A stretch of 46,306 bases of DNA from Bacteroidota bacterium (GCA_018266795.1 JAFDZV010000053.1:1-46306), one strand, 5' to 3'; shown: positions 9,278 through 18,253, numbered from the stretch's first letter. The notes: generated by a model not told the origin, from the sequence alone. A program made the numbers and translations.

Positions 9278-11179
9278 CTATCCTTCACTTCCACGCCGAA
9301 ACCGCGTATCCAGGGCATCCGCCAGTTCCCCAACAGCCTCGTCGATCGCCTTCTCGAGAGTCTGCGCATCCCACCGCGAATCGAAGGTTCGGATGTAGCG
9401 ATCCTGATCCACACCGAATCGGCTTCTCCATGAAAGGGTATCATCATCCGGATGGCCCGTGTCAGCCATGCGGATGCTGGGAATTCCCTTGCCGCGCGCA
9501 AGTCCATATTCGAAGATCAGCCATGCCAGGCTCTCCCCGGCATTGCCGGCACGCGGAGCAACCATCTGCAGCATGGCGTCACATTCGGAGAGGGTATACA
9601 CCACTGTATCGGTTGCTCCCTCGATGTGCGTTCTCGGCAACACGATGTCGCTGAATCCATGCCGCTTTGCACATTCATCCACCATCTTCTTAACGTCCTC
9701 GAACCGCTCCCACGCGAAATGCGTCGAAAGGAACAGCTTCCACATTTTATGCTTCCCGGCATCGACATGCGATACAACTATCCGGGCATCGTCAAGGCGA
9801 AGCGCGAGCAAACTCTGCCTGATTCTCTCGGTTGTTCTCTTCCGCGCCTCCTCCGTATATGCCCCCTCAATTCTACCAACCATCTTGATCGTACCGATCT
9901 CGGTCTGTGGATGCGATTCACGCGTGAGATCCGTAAGTTGGATAAGATTGACATCATTCTCGCTCAGGACATCGCACACCTTCACCAGCAATCCCTTCGA
10001 GGAGCCTGGAATCCGGCCAATCGCGCCAACATCGGCGGGCGACGCACCATCGCCTCCCTTCGATGCCGAAGGTTCCATGCTGGTCCTCGCCAGATCCGCC
10101 TCGTACGAGATCCGCACATCGATGATGTTCTCGCCTACCCGGGCCTTCTCGAACAGCCGCAGGCGTACATAGTTCTCGCGCGTATCGAAGGAGGCAATGG
10201 CCACCGTGGGCGAACCAAATTCACTCAACCACTGTTTGTAGAGCCGGGGGTCATTCGGTTTCAGCTCGGAATGCCGGGCATCATAGGTAAACTGGTACGG
10301 GGCGCCGCAATTGATGCCGTACATCCAGGCGCGCATCAACTGCGGAAGCAAATGAACACGGACCGCCTGAAATCGTTGCGACTGATAGAGGAGGAAGAGC
10401 TTCTTGGGAACAATGGGCGGTTCCTGCTCATCGGCAATGACTTCCTTGAACGGAGATTTGTCAAGTCCCTTCTCGACATCCTCTTCAACTTTCCAAATGG
10501 GAGAGAGGCGTTCATGAGCCCGCTGGCTATCATGAAGAAATGGTTCGAATGGGCTCTTCTCCGGATCGGCCTCCTTCAGCAAATGCCCTTTCATTCTAAT
10601 AATGTGTCTCAAACGCTCCGCGCGTATCAGCATGCGGGCATAGATACTCCGTATTTGTTCACCCTGAAGCTCGGCGATAGACTTCGAATCGGGCGCATTT
10701 CCACCGCGCATGCTCGAACGGCCAGCCTCAAGCTTTTTTCGGATCAATTCGGTGTGGGGCCGATCCTTCAGCGATTCCGCGATCAGGTTCCAGGTGGCGT
10801 GATGGAATCCCGAGTAGGTACACTCGGCAAAGAGAATATTTGCCTGTACCTCCTGTAGAACAGCGGCCGCGTCTCGCATCGCGCCAATATGATCCAGCAA
10901 TTTCAATTCAACACGCAGCAGCGTAGCCCACGACTCGGGATGAATCGGCGAAATGAACAGATGCTGGCGCGACTCTCCATCAGGCGAACGATAGGTCAGC
11001 CTGTTTCTGCCCTTCCGCCGGCCTGTTTCTCTATGGCTGTTTGGCGCTGAATCGTCCGGCGGGTCGGCAACCAAGACCCCCCAGCATCGCGACTCATGAT
11101 AAATGCCGATGGTTTCCATCAATCCCGGTGGCGCCTTGATTCCGGTTTCCAATACGCGTAATTCTGCTCCATGAAACAT
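9278..11179 (-). CDS. Tandem ACT-like domains fused to a TIR-like effector domain
   Basis: 633 aa, ATG at 11179 with GGAG six bases upstream. Residues about 85-145 (RVELKLLDHIGAMRDAAAVL...ANILFAEC) and about 393-470 (GSSKGLLVKVCDVLSENDVN...) have the beta-alpha-beta pattern of ACT domains, small-molecule-binding regulatory modules best known for amino acids. A charged helical segment (150-260) and a mixed region (260-370) lie between them. The C-terminus (478-630) begins KMWKLFLSTHFAWERFEDV and contains LSECDAMLQMVAP and SLAWLIFEYGLARGKGIP. That layout, a Glu-containing helix then a short basic turn, is typical of TIR-like/nucleoside-deoxyribosyltransferase-fold effectors; E557 is the candidate catalytic residue. 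It lies 89 bp after the methyltransferase gene on the same strand. Inferred role: ligand-gated nucleotide hydrolase. I do not recognise a named family. Confidence 0.7.
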   Translation of the reverse strand: MFHGAELRVLETGIKAPPGLMETIGIYHESRCWGVLVADPPDDSAPNSHRETGRRKGRNRLTYRSPDGESRQHLFISPIHPESWATLLRVELKLLDHIGAMRDAAAVLQEVQANILFAECTYSGFHHATWNLIAESLKDRPHTELIRKKLEAGRSSMRGGNAPDSKSIAELQGEQIRSIYARMLIRAERLRHIIRMKGHLLKEADPEKSPFEPFLHDSQRAHERLSPIWKVEEDVEKGLDKSPFKEVIADEQEPPIVPKKLFLLYQSQRFQAVRVHLLPQLMRAWMYGINCGAPYQFTYDARHSELKPNDPRLYKQWLSEFGSPTVAIASFDTRENYVRLRLFEKARVGENIIDVRISYEADLARTSMEPSASKGGDGASPADVGAIGRIPGSSKGLLVKVCDVLSENDVNLIQLTDLTRESHPQTEIGTIKMVGRIEGAYTEEARKRTTERIRQSLLALRLDDARIVVSHVDAGKHKMWKLFLSTHFAWERFEDVKKMVDECAKRHGFSDIVLPRTHIEGATDTVVYTLSECDAMLQMVAPRAGNAGESLAWLIFEYGLARGKGIPSIRMADTGHPDDDTLSWRSRFGVDQDRYIRTFDSRWDAQTLEKAIDEAVGELADALDTRFRRGSEG

Positions 11180-11268
11180 ACCTGTCTCCTGAAAATAATA
11201 GTGATGAATTTCTGGTGAACGGTAGTCCGACTATCGCCCATGATGCCAACCGCGCGGCGCCAATCGGC

Positions 11269-12603
11269 TCAGGCGTTCCGCCGGTCCTGTACCCGTTGGG
11301 CAATCAGATAGATAACGAACTGGTCGTGCACGTACTTTCCCGGGCCGATCTCCGACTCATGTGCGGCTTTGAACTCGGATCCAATCCGACGCCAGACATC
11401 GTGCCGATGCTTTTCATCGCAATCAGCAAGTGGAGCCATGAGGATCTGGTCACCGTAACTGATGACGTCATTTACATAACCCTCTGTTGAGGAGTAGGTC
11501 ACGGGTTCATAGCGAACAATTGCTTCTACCACCCGCAACCCACTCACTTGAGCGCACCGCACCACGTTGCTCAGGCTCTGCATTCCGATTGGATTTCGCG
11601 TGTATGCGGACCAGACGCCACGCACGCATTCGTTCATGGCCGCATCCGCCTCAACTACTCCAGAGAGAACTTTATGGTAAGCTTCGAAGAAAATGCGTCC
11701 CGTTCCGCTCGACGCAATCGTCATGGCAAGGAGGCCCTGATCGCGCAGCATGTTCCGGCAATTTCTCATCGCTCGCGCAATCGCATCAGGAGTGAAGAGC
11801 CAGTGCAGCACGTCGTTGGCAATAACCAGGTCAACCCACGAAGTCCCCGTCTTCTTCTGCAAGTATCCTGGTTCGATGTTGCGGAGATCTGCACGAAAAA
11901 TGTCGGTGTAGGCTCGCGAATCGTTATTCCGTCTGGCATATGCAACCGTGCGCGGAGAGTAATCGAATCCGGCCCGGATCCTCGCCTTCTGCAGTGGTTC
12001 GTATGATCTGGGGCAATGACTATCGGCCTTGTATTTGATAATGCTGCCAACAAGCCCGCTGCCGCATCCCGCGTCCACCCACCCGTGCAACGTGGCGATA
12101 TCGTTCTCACAGTAATGCTCGCACAGCATATCGAGGAGCCGCGTCGCGTTGTTTCGCTGCATCGAGTTGCCGAACTTCAGCGATGCATCGTATTGCTCGA
12201 TGCCGACATCGAAATTGTAGCGGGCGAAGTCGACAACATCGGATGCCGAATTGATGGCGGGTTTCTGGATTGGATCGGGAAGCCGCTCTGCACGGTATCC
12301 CGTCCGTTTCGAATCGCGTTCACGGATCAGCCTCAGGTGATCGATGAGTACCGATGGTTGCTGGTCCGAAGGCACCGTACGGAGATCGATCGCCTGAGTC
12401 GGATTCAACCGCGCGATCAGCTCGCCGGAATGCCAGACGATCACGAGAGCGGCCGGGTCTCGCTGGCTCACGATAGTCTCCTGGATCCAGTTCAGCTCCG
12501 TGTAGCATGCGCCGCGACGCTCGCGCAGTTGCTCCTCGAAGGACTCCGTATACAATACCACGAGCCAATCATCCTGGGCTGCACGATCGGTCACCCAGTC
12601 CAT
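11269..12603 (-). CDS. TIR (C-terminal part) - SAM methyltransferase, split from its N-terminus by a frameshift
   Basis: The frame shown opens at ATG 12603 (444 aa), but its first ~65 residues are the back half of a TIR domain: DDWLVVLYTESFEEQL, then RRGACYTELNWIQ, where C33 and E36 match C-x-x-E of TIR enzymes. Reading the same frame upstream of the ATG gives ARTDKDQPPGENW, a good second TIR box. The front half (MCTAFISYCRSD) is in another frame at the end of the upstream gene. A -1 shift between 12678 and 12591 would join them. The rest is a class I methyltransferase: VDAGCGSG (176-183, motif I), FDYS with an acidic residue (D214), and IANDVLHWL (261-269). Substrate unknown. It may be expressed from the internal ATG, by frameshifting, or be damaged. 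Confidence 0.75.
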   Translation of the reverse strand: MDWVTDRAAQDDWLVVLYTESFEEQLRERRGACYTELNWIQETIVSQRDPAALVIVWHSGELIARLNPTQAIDLRTVPSDQQPSVLIDHLRLIRERDSKRTGYRAERLPDPIQKPAINSASDVVDFARYNFDVGIEQYDASLKFGNSMQRNNATRLLDMLCEHYCENDIATLHGWVDAGCGSGLVGSIIKYKADSHCPRSYEPLQKARIRAGFDYSPRTVAYARRNNDSRAYTDIFRADLRNIEPGYLQKKTGTSWVDLVIANDVLHWLFTPDAIARAMRNCRNMLRDQGLLAMTIASSGTGRIFFEAYHKVLSGVVEADAAMNECVRGVWSAYTRNPIGMQSLSNVVRCAQVSGLRVVEAIVRYEPVTYSSTEGYVNDVISYGDQILMAPLADCDEKHRHDVWRRIGSEFKAAHESEIGPGKYVHDQFVIYLIAQRVQDRRNA

Positions 12604-13565
12604 CCAGTTTTCGCCGGGAGGCTGATCCTTGTCCGTCCGCGCTGAAACCTCAACCGCGTGCAGCGAGGAAGCAGAAGATTATTCAGCAGTGCCGCATCGC
12701 TACGGCAATACGAGATAAAGGCCGTACACATATCAGCTTGAAAATGATGCGACGTATCGGTGCCGGCTGGTCCGCCACCGATATGTGGTGTGACTTTGGG
12801 GACGGATGGCACGCTCTCATTCTCCGGAACAAACGGCCGCCGGGCGTATCCCACCCGCTCCTCATAGCTGTCCAGACGATTGCGAACATGTTGAAGCTCG
12901 GGGCGGTTACCGGCAACAAATATCCATTGTACGGAGTTCGGTCCGCCAACCTCCGCCTCCTTCCGGCTGGGGGAATTCTCGGCCCCCGGTTCCATGAAAA
13001 TCGAGGGTATCGATTCCAGATCCCCTTCCAGTTCGGCCGGCCCGATCGCGTGACTTCGTATGACAGTAGTAAGCCGTTGCGCGAACGCATCGATGAACTC
13101 CTGATACGCACCTTCGAAGCGCTGGTTCTTGATCAGGCGCCACGCTCCATACTTTGCGTACGGCTCACCATAGTCCTCGTGCAGATACTGAATGTCGGAC
13201 ACGGCCCGCGGAAGCGGCTGCGGCAGCATCTCCGGCGCAATCCAGAGCACGGGATGAATCAGCGGCGGCAATTGGCCCGTGTCCGCCGATGCGGCACGCA
13301 GCCTTCGGTCGAACACATGCCATTGCTTGCCGCAGTACCCGCTGGCGAAATAGGCCGGCGTGAGAATGGGAACAAACGCACCGGCCGTCTGCAAGGCTTC
13401 GACCAGCTCTGGACGCCAGCGCGCGCCTCCCTCCATGGATGTCTTGTCGCGGTAGCCATCAGCGAGCCCGAACAGCCTCAGGCTATTCGACAAGTCCTTG
13501 TAAAAGCGGTCCAGGTATGGATCGTCGTTGGATGATGCATAGCTGACGAAGAATGAGTACTTCAT
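12591..13565 (-). CDS. FxsC-like TIR protein, C-terminus replaced by the start of a second TIR
   Basis: Start ATG at 13565 (MKYSFFVSYASSNDD), 324 aa. Residues 1-~150 are a TIR-like domain close to FxsC of the actinobacterial FxSxx-COOH system, and IFVAGNRPELQHVRNRL begins the FxsC C-terminal domain. It is a near copy of the protein encoded at 17006-18253, but the similarity stops abruptly after PENES; a Pro/Gly-rich linker follows and then MCTAFISYCRSDAALLNN, the first strand and helix of a second TIR, before the frame terminates. The catalytic-position residue of the first TIR is Gln81 (CGKQW) where the paralogue has Glu (CGKEW), so this TIR may be catalytically dead. The stop overlaps the methyltransferase ATG by 13 bp. 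Probably the N-terminal part of a TIR-linker-TIR-methyltransferase fusion. Confidence 0.75.
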   Translation of the reverse strand: MKYSFFVSYASSNDDPYLDRFYKDLSNSLRLFGLADGYRDKTSMEGGARWRPELVEALQTAGAFVPILTPAYFASGYCGKQWHVFDRRLRAASADTGQLPPLIHPVLWIAPEMLPQPLPRAVSDIQYLHEDYGEPYAKYGAWRLIKNQRFEGAYQEFIDAFAQRLTTVIRSHAIGPAELEGDLESIPSIFMEPGAENSPSRKEAEVGGPNSVQWIFVAGNRPELQHVRNRLDSYEERVGYARRPFVPENESVPSVPKVTPHIGGGPAGTDTSHHFQADMCTAFISYCRSDAALLNNLLLPRCTRLRFQRGRTRISLPAKTGWTG

Positions 13566-13880
13566 TATCGGCCTCATTGTATGGAGATATGCAGATAGCT
13601 GCACCGATGAAATACATTCGGCGCATGGCGCAATCGTAACTGGAGGAATAACCGCGATGCGATGGGGTGTTCGCAATCAGGGGACTGGTTGCAGCGGCAC
13701 GGAAGTACAGGGAGCTGTCGTGCCGTATCACAAACAGACCAAAGCTACGTGTTTTTTCATTACGTGTAACGCTCGGGCAGGGCAAGTTCGACTCCTTAAA
13801 ACACGGTCAATATCTCCCGAAGCAGCGTGGGATATATCATGAGTAGATGGAGGCGATATACAGATTATACGGCACGCTCC
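13566..13880 (-). promoter_or_regulatory. Duplicated leader/promoter of FxsC-like gene, copy 1
   Basis: This stretch aligns with 18254-18590 over its whole length with few gaps, including an exactly shared block around GGGGTGTTCGCAATCAGG and another around ATCACAAACAGACCAAAG. Both copies abut an FxsC-like ATG. Retention of non-coding similarity beside diverging coding sequence suggests a shared promoter or leader, or simply a recent duplication. The strand-specific core promoter was not resolved. Confidence 0.6.
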
Positions 13881-13904
13881 ATGGGCACAGGCGCCGTAGC
13901 ATGC

Positions 13905-13993
13905 CGCTCCGAAACCGGGGAACGGTACGCTCAATGGAGCTGAATACCGTGTGACCGGGACGTTCGGCTACAGACGGGTGCGCCTGCGGCGGC
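13905..13993. repeat. Dispersed intergenic repeat, copy 1
   Basis: It shares with 14207-14275 and 18643-18735 the order: CCGGGAACGG-like start, TGCGCTC, an ATGGAGCTGAA(T/C) block, GTGACCGGGACGTT, and (in copies 1 and 3) CTACAGAC followed by CACCTGCGG or CGCCTGCGG. It has no coding potential and an unknown role. Confidence 0.55.
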
Positions 13994-14206
13994 CATGCAC
14001 GTTGCGATGAACGCATGCTACAGACGGGTGCCGCACATGGCAGTAGCATAAACGTGACAGACTCGTGTTGCAGACAGGCATCGCATATGATGGTCCCATG
14101 CATGCGATGACAACGAATCTCGACACCGATCTTCAGCGCCGGAAACGCGCACCGTCTGTAGCAACCAGCCAGCGCACGCCAACCTCAAGCCCAGGCAGGG
14201 GCGCAC

Positions 14207-14275
14207 CGCTCCGGAACCGGGAACGGTGCGCTCCGATGGAGCTGAATTCCTTGTGACCGGGACGTTGGGCTTGAG
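14207..14275. repeat. Dispersed intergenic repeat, copy 2
   Basis: Closest to copy 1: both contain GGAGCTGAAT and TTGTGACCGGGACGTT-like or GTGTGACCGGGACGTT-like blocks. It lies 125 bp beyond the stop of the KGGTGR NTPase gene in the direction of transcription. Confidence 0.55.
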
Positions 14276-14399
14276 GGCCACCAATGCATGGTTATATGTC
14301 AGACGCAGATAGAAACGGCGACGAATTTCGATTGGTGAGTCTCGAATCAACACCTCGGGACTTCTCACGCATCCATCGTATCAGCCAAATGTAGCAGCT

Positions 14400-17009
14400 T
14401 CAATACGCGGCATCCCGATGTGTGATCACCCTTCCACTCGAGGAAGGGGTGTGGCGATTCGGCACCTTGTTCTGTCTGGGAATCTTGGAAATCTGCGGAA
14501 GCCACACATCAATCAAACCGGGATTTACCTGACCCAAATACTCGAACGGGGTCGTCAACATCGTTCCCGGGACCTTAAGTACTCTGTTGAATTGCCAGCA
14601 TATCCATTTTGCCTGCGGCAGATCCTCGGGATGGTAACAACGCACAACGCTGTCTCCCATCTCCACCGAGCGATCGGACAACGAAGTATTTCCTTCCGGT
14701 ACAATGCCCTGGATGCTCCGTTTCCGTACCTGGCCCGAATCCCGTTCCAGAACAACCACTTGCATGCGAGGCAGAATTGCCCGCACACGATTCAACATCT
14801 CCGCGACGTTTGTACCGAACGTGCGAACCTTCACCACCGTTGGAAGAAATCTGAAGGCCTGGAATGGTTGGAGCTGTTTACCTTGCGCCGAATCGAGGCC
14901 GCATAGCAGCCTCTGCGCACGCAACGTAACAATCGTATCCACGGCACTAGACTGCGGCCGCTGACGCAGATCCTCTAGCTCGACTCTGGCGTTGAGCGCA
15001 GAGTCCAACCAGATCTGGCACATTGCATGATAGAGATGGGCCACCCGGCTGCCGGTATCCAGCCGGATCGCAGTAAGCAGATCCAGATTTGCGGATTGCA
15101 GAAGCCGGATGCTGTCATCCTTCATGTACAGAGTGAATCTGGCGATTCCGCGGCCGGCATAGGCACGGGCGGAGTCCGGCATCAGTCTGACTGCCTCGGT
15201 ATACACGACCAGCGCGCTATCGAACATTCCCAAGCCGGCATATGCCCGGCCGCGTAGCAGAAATGCGATTCCAGAATCGGACTCGTTGCGCAGGATCGTG
15301 TCCGAAACCATCAGCGCATCCCGGTATCGCCCATCGTCAATAGCCAAACTTCCTGCTGAGAGCAGAGCGTTCCAGCTACGTACGGTGCGTTCCCCGATCA
15401 GATACACCACCAACACAACCATCACCATGAACAGAACAGTCGCAGCACTCGCGATGGCGATTCTCAATCGCCGCCCATGGGCTTTAACTCGGGCGCGCGA
15501 TATGCATCGCTCGATAAACTGATTTTCCCGGAGAGTCAGATTGTTGCGCAGGCCCTCCATCCTTCCCCCGATCAATCGAATCAGATTGCGGCCGAATAAT
15601 ATCTCATCACCCTCGCCTCCCTCAATCCAGCGACGATGGAGCAGGCGGATCGGCTCCAACAATTCCAGGAACGCGCGATCCTGGGCAATCCATTCCCCCA
15701 GCAGTGCCCAGTCACGCAGAATGCGCTCATCGGTAAATTCAGCCACATCCTGGCCAAGCACACGGTTTGTCTCGAGAGCAATTGCTCCCGAGGCGGAGAG
15801 ATCCGCAAGAACCCGGGCTTCATTCTCCCCAAGCTCGCTCAGCATTATCTGCCCAAGTGTGTCAGCCCCACCCACCACCGCACTCCCCACACGCACCAAC
15901 CGAACGCAGATCTGCCGTGCCACATGCTTGTCCTGCTCCGGGAGGGCGCGATAGATCCGATCCAATTGTACAATTGTGATGGGAAGGGTGGCAACCGGGG
16001 TTGGGGTACCGGAATACAGGGCGCGGACACGGCTACGTACGTCTGTATCCGGAAGAGCAGGATCCGGCAACGAACTGCCCGCGAGGACACTCGCACATTC
16101 AAACATCGATGCAAATACTGAGCGTCCATCGCCCGGAAGGTCCACGAACGCTGCAAGCACTTCCTCGTAGGCGTAGAACGGTACATAGGGAACCGCAACA
16201 TTCCGCCAATATTGCTGGCGCGACAGCGAGCCGATATGCTGCTTCAGTGGGAATTGCCCAAACTGATCCATCGCGTAGGCTATTCTGGAAACCAGCTTGT
16301 CGTTCTCTGCATTTTCGAGCCGCATCGGCACAGGGTAGATGGCTATCGGCCGGTTTATTCGTTGGCGAAAGACGTCCGCCACAACAGCGGCCGTTCCGTC
16401 AACACCTTGATTGTTTACCGTGAAGCATGCCACCAATGCATCCGGCATTTGCACCGTACAGATACCTGCCGTATCGCTTACACCGGTGCGGCTGTCTATG
16501 AGCACGAAGTCGTACTCTGCGCGCATCTGTTCGCACACCTTCTCAAGAAAGGCTCCTCCCCCCAGTCGGTCATAGAAGTTTCGCCAGTCGAACGAATTGA
16601 CATTCGTGGAATACATCGGGCTCTGCTTACCAGCGGGAAAGATGTCGAGCGTCGCACCTTCGGGAAAATCCCACTCCAACGAAACCACGTACCGATACAT
16701 ATCGAAGTGCTGACTGACCCAGTCAACTTCATGTTTGCTGCCGGTCGCGGGAGTCAATGCTTCGATCGCGAAATCGAGCATGCAATCGATAACTCCTTCC
16801 GAAGCGCATAGATCCGGGTCAACGAGAAACGGACGGAAGTAGCGATGCAGACCGGGCGCCTCAAGGTCCCAATCCACCATGAGGACGCGTCTGCCGCTGC
16901 ATGCCAGAATCCAGGCAACGTTGGCGAGCGCCATGGAACGCCCTGTTCCCCCCTTGTATGAGTAGAAGGTGATGATCTTGCCCGGCGCTCGTGTGCGAGG
17001 TTCGTTCAT
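14400..17009 (-). CDS. KGGTGR P-loop NTPase with membrane helix and TPRs (FxsT-like)
   Basis: 869 aa. Residues 19-25 are KGGTGRS, the deviant Walker A, with DWDLEAPG at 46-53; the N-terminus is similar to the other NTPase of this window and to FxSxx-COOH-system TPR proteins. A helical middle part (about 350-510) ending in DRAFLELLEPIRLLHRRW resembles the helical end of nSTAND1-type proteins. One transmembrane helix follows at about 517-539 (IASAATVLFMVMVVLVVYLI), then TPR-like repeats (RALMVSDTIL, AYAGLGMFDSALVVYTEA) and a ~150-residue C-terminal domain I do not recognise. The start overlaps the stop of the FxsC-like gene by ATGA, a strong sign of translational coupling and direct partnership. 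Inferred role: membrane-tethered NTP-driven regulator of the TIR partner. No FxSxx peptide gene or radical SAM gene accompanies it. Confidence 0.85.
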   Translation of the reverse strand: MNEPRTRAPGKIITFYSYKGGTGRSMALANVAWILACSGRRVLMVDWDLEAPGLHRYFRPFLVDPDLCASEGVIDCMLDFAIEALTPATGSKHEVDWVSQHFDMYRYVVSLEWDFPEGATLDIFPAGKQSPMYSTNVNSFDWRNFYDRLGGGAFLEKVCEQMRAEYDFVLIDSRTGVSDTAGICTVQMPDALVACFTVNNQGVDGTAAVVADVFRQRINRPIAIYPVPMRLENAENDKLVSRIAYAMDQFGQFPLKQHIGSLSRQQYWRNVAVPYVPFYAYEEVLAAFVDLPGDGRSVFASMFECASVLAGSSLPDPALPDTDVRSRVRALYSGTPTPVATLPITIVQLDRIYRALPEQDKHVARQICVRLVRVGSAVVGGADTLGQIMLSELGENEARVLADLSASGAIALETNRVLGQDVAEFTDERILRDWALLGEWIAQDRAFLELLEPIRLLHRRWIEGGEGDEILFGRNLIRLIGGRMEGLRNNLTLRENQFIERCISRARVKAHGRRLRIAIASAATVLFMVMVVLVVYLIGERTVRSWNALLSAGSLAIDDGRYRDALMVSDTILRNESDSGIAFLLRGRAYAGLGMFDSALVVYTEAVRLMPDSARAYAGRGIARFTLYMKDDSIRLLQSANLDLLTAIRLDTGSRVAHLYHAMCQIWLDSALNARVELEDLRQRPQSSAVDTIVTLRAQRLLCGLDSAQGKQLQPFQAFRFLPTVVKVRTFGTNVAEMLNRVRAILPRMQVVVLERDSGQVRKRSIQGIVPEGNTSLSDRSVEMGDSVVRCYHPEDLPQAKWICWQFNRVLKVPGTMLTTPFEYLGQVNPGLIDVWLPQISKIPRQNKVPNRHTPSSSGRVITHRDAAY

Positions 17010-18253
17010 GTGCCGCCTCCAACACCGGATATGGTGGGTTTTGCGATGACGATGCCGCTTTCAACGCGCTTCTTCACCTCCGAAATATTTATGATCCGCA
17101 TCCTTGCCTTGGCAATGGCAATGCCCAACTCGCGCTGAAAATCCTGAACGGACGCAATCGCGTCGTGAATACAGTTTGGGTCCTTGGGGTTGAATTTGTT
17201 GAGGAAGGTATAACGCAGGCAATCCTCGAGAGAATCCCTGGCTGTGTTGGTCTCCTCATCCAGCATATTCCATGGAATCACTACAACGCTGTTCCAGAAA
17301 TCACGATCGTCGAATCGCCGCATGGAGGCATGATATGGCTCGAGAAGTAATGTCCATGTGTCGACGACAATCGCCACCACCTTGTTTATCCCGGCGGCTT
17401 CCTCGAGAACGGCAATCAGGTGCTCTTCCGAATCCACGGCGGTGATGTCTGAGAGCATTCCCGCACCTACACACACACCTTGTGCAAGGATGCCCACCAT
17501 GCTCTCATTCTCCGGAAGAAACGGCCGCCAGGCGTATCCCCCTTGCTCCTCATAGCTGTCCAGACGATTGCGAACATGTTGAAGTTCGGGGCGGCTTCCG
17601 GCAACAAATATCAATTGTACTGAATTCGGCCCCCCAACGTCCGCCTCCTTCCGGCAGGGGGAATTCTCGGCCCCCGGTTCCATGAAAATCGAGGGTATCG
17701 ATTCCAGTTCTCCATCCAGCTGAACCGGCCCGATCGCGTGACTTCGTATGACAGTAGTAAGCCGTTGCGCGAACGCATCGATGAACTCCTGATACGCACC
17801 TTCGAAGCGCTGGTTCTTGACCAAGCTTCGCACTCCATACCGTGCATACGGCTCGCCGTAGTCTTCGTGCAGATACTGAATGTCGGACACGGTCCGTGGA
17901 AGCGGCTGCGGCAGCATCCCCGGCGCAATCCAGAGCACAGGATGAATCAGCGGCGGCAATTGGTCCGCGTCCGCCGATGCGGCACGCAACCTCCGGTCAA
18001 ACACGTACCATTCCTTGCCGCAGTATCCGCTGGTGAAATACGCCGGCGTGAGAATGGGAACAAACGCACCGGCCGTCTGCAAGGCTTCGACCAGCTCTGG
18101 ACGCCAGCGGGTCCCCCCTTCCATCGAAACCTTGTCGCGGTAGCCGTCGGAGAGCCCGAACAGTCTCAGGCTATCCGATACGTCCTTGTAGAAGCGGTCC
18201 AGATATGGATCGTCGTTGGATGATGCATAACTGAAGAAGAATGAGTACTTCAT
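17006..18253 (-). CDS. FxsC-like TIR protein, intact paralogue
   Basis: 415 aa from the ATG at 18253 (MKYSFFFSYASSNDD); an upstream in-frame ATG at 18304 lies in the duplicated leader and is less likely. Residues 1-~150 form the TIR-like domain: DDPYLDRFYKD after box 1, and SGYCGKEWYVF, where C78-x-x-E81 matches the TIR catalytic motif. From about 215 the FxsC C-terminal domain begins (LIFVAGSRPELQHVRN) and continues to VVAIVVDTWTLLL and FWNSVVVIPWN, typical of FxsC. The stop overlaps the NTPase start by 4 bp. Compared with the copy at 12591-13565, this one keeps the full C-terminus and the catalytic Glu. Family identification is strong; biochemical activity is inferred. Confidence 0.85.
   Translation of the reverse strand: MKYSFFFSYASSNDDPYLDRFYKDVSDSLRLFGLSDGYRDKVSMEGGTRWRPELVEALQTAGAFVPILTPAYFTSGYCGKEWYVFDRRLRAASADADQLPPLIHPVLWIAPGMLPQPLPRTVSDIQYLHEDYGEPYARYGVRSLVKNQRFEGAYQEFIDAFAQRLTTVIRSHAIGPVQLDGELESIPSIFMEPGAENSPCRKEADVGGPNSVQLIFVAGSRPELQHVRNRLDSYEEQGGYAWRPFLPENESMVGILAQGVCVGAGMLSDITAVDSEEHLIAVLEEAAGINKVVAIVVDTWTLLLEPYHASMRRFDDRDFWNSVVVIPWNMLDEETNTARDSLEDCLRYTFLNKFNPKDPNCIHDAIASVQDFQRELGIAIAKARMRIINISEVKKRVESGIVIAKPTISGVGGGT

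Larger units (their letters stand above)
13566..14399. other. 834-bp non-coding region with duplicated upstream DNA and repeats
   Basis: It lies between the stop of the KGGTGR NTPase gene and the start of the first FxsC-like gene, both minus strand. No frame here has protein-like character. About 13566-13880 matches the DNA upstream of the second FxsC-like gene (18254-18590). Two copies of a ~70-90 bp dispersed repeat are present (13905-13993 and 14207-14275). Between them CAGACGGGTG occurs at 13971 and 14021, with CAGACAGGCA at 14071, exactly 50 bp apart each time. Confidence 0.6.

Noticed and set aside
11269-12603. Restriction-type DNA methyltransferase
   Set aside because: It lacks DPPY/NPPY-type DNA methylase motif IV; IANDVLHWL suits a small-molecule or other class I methyltransferase.
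13968-14120. CRISPR array
   Set aside because: Only about 10 bp are shared between three 50-bp units; CRISPR repeats are 23 bp or more and nearly identical.
14400-18253. Complete FxSxx-COOH peptide-modification system
   Set aside because: Only FxsC-like and FxsT-like proteins are present; I found no short peptide ending in F-x-S-x-x and no radical SAM gene.
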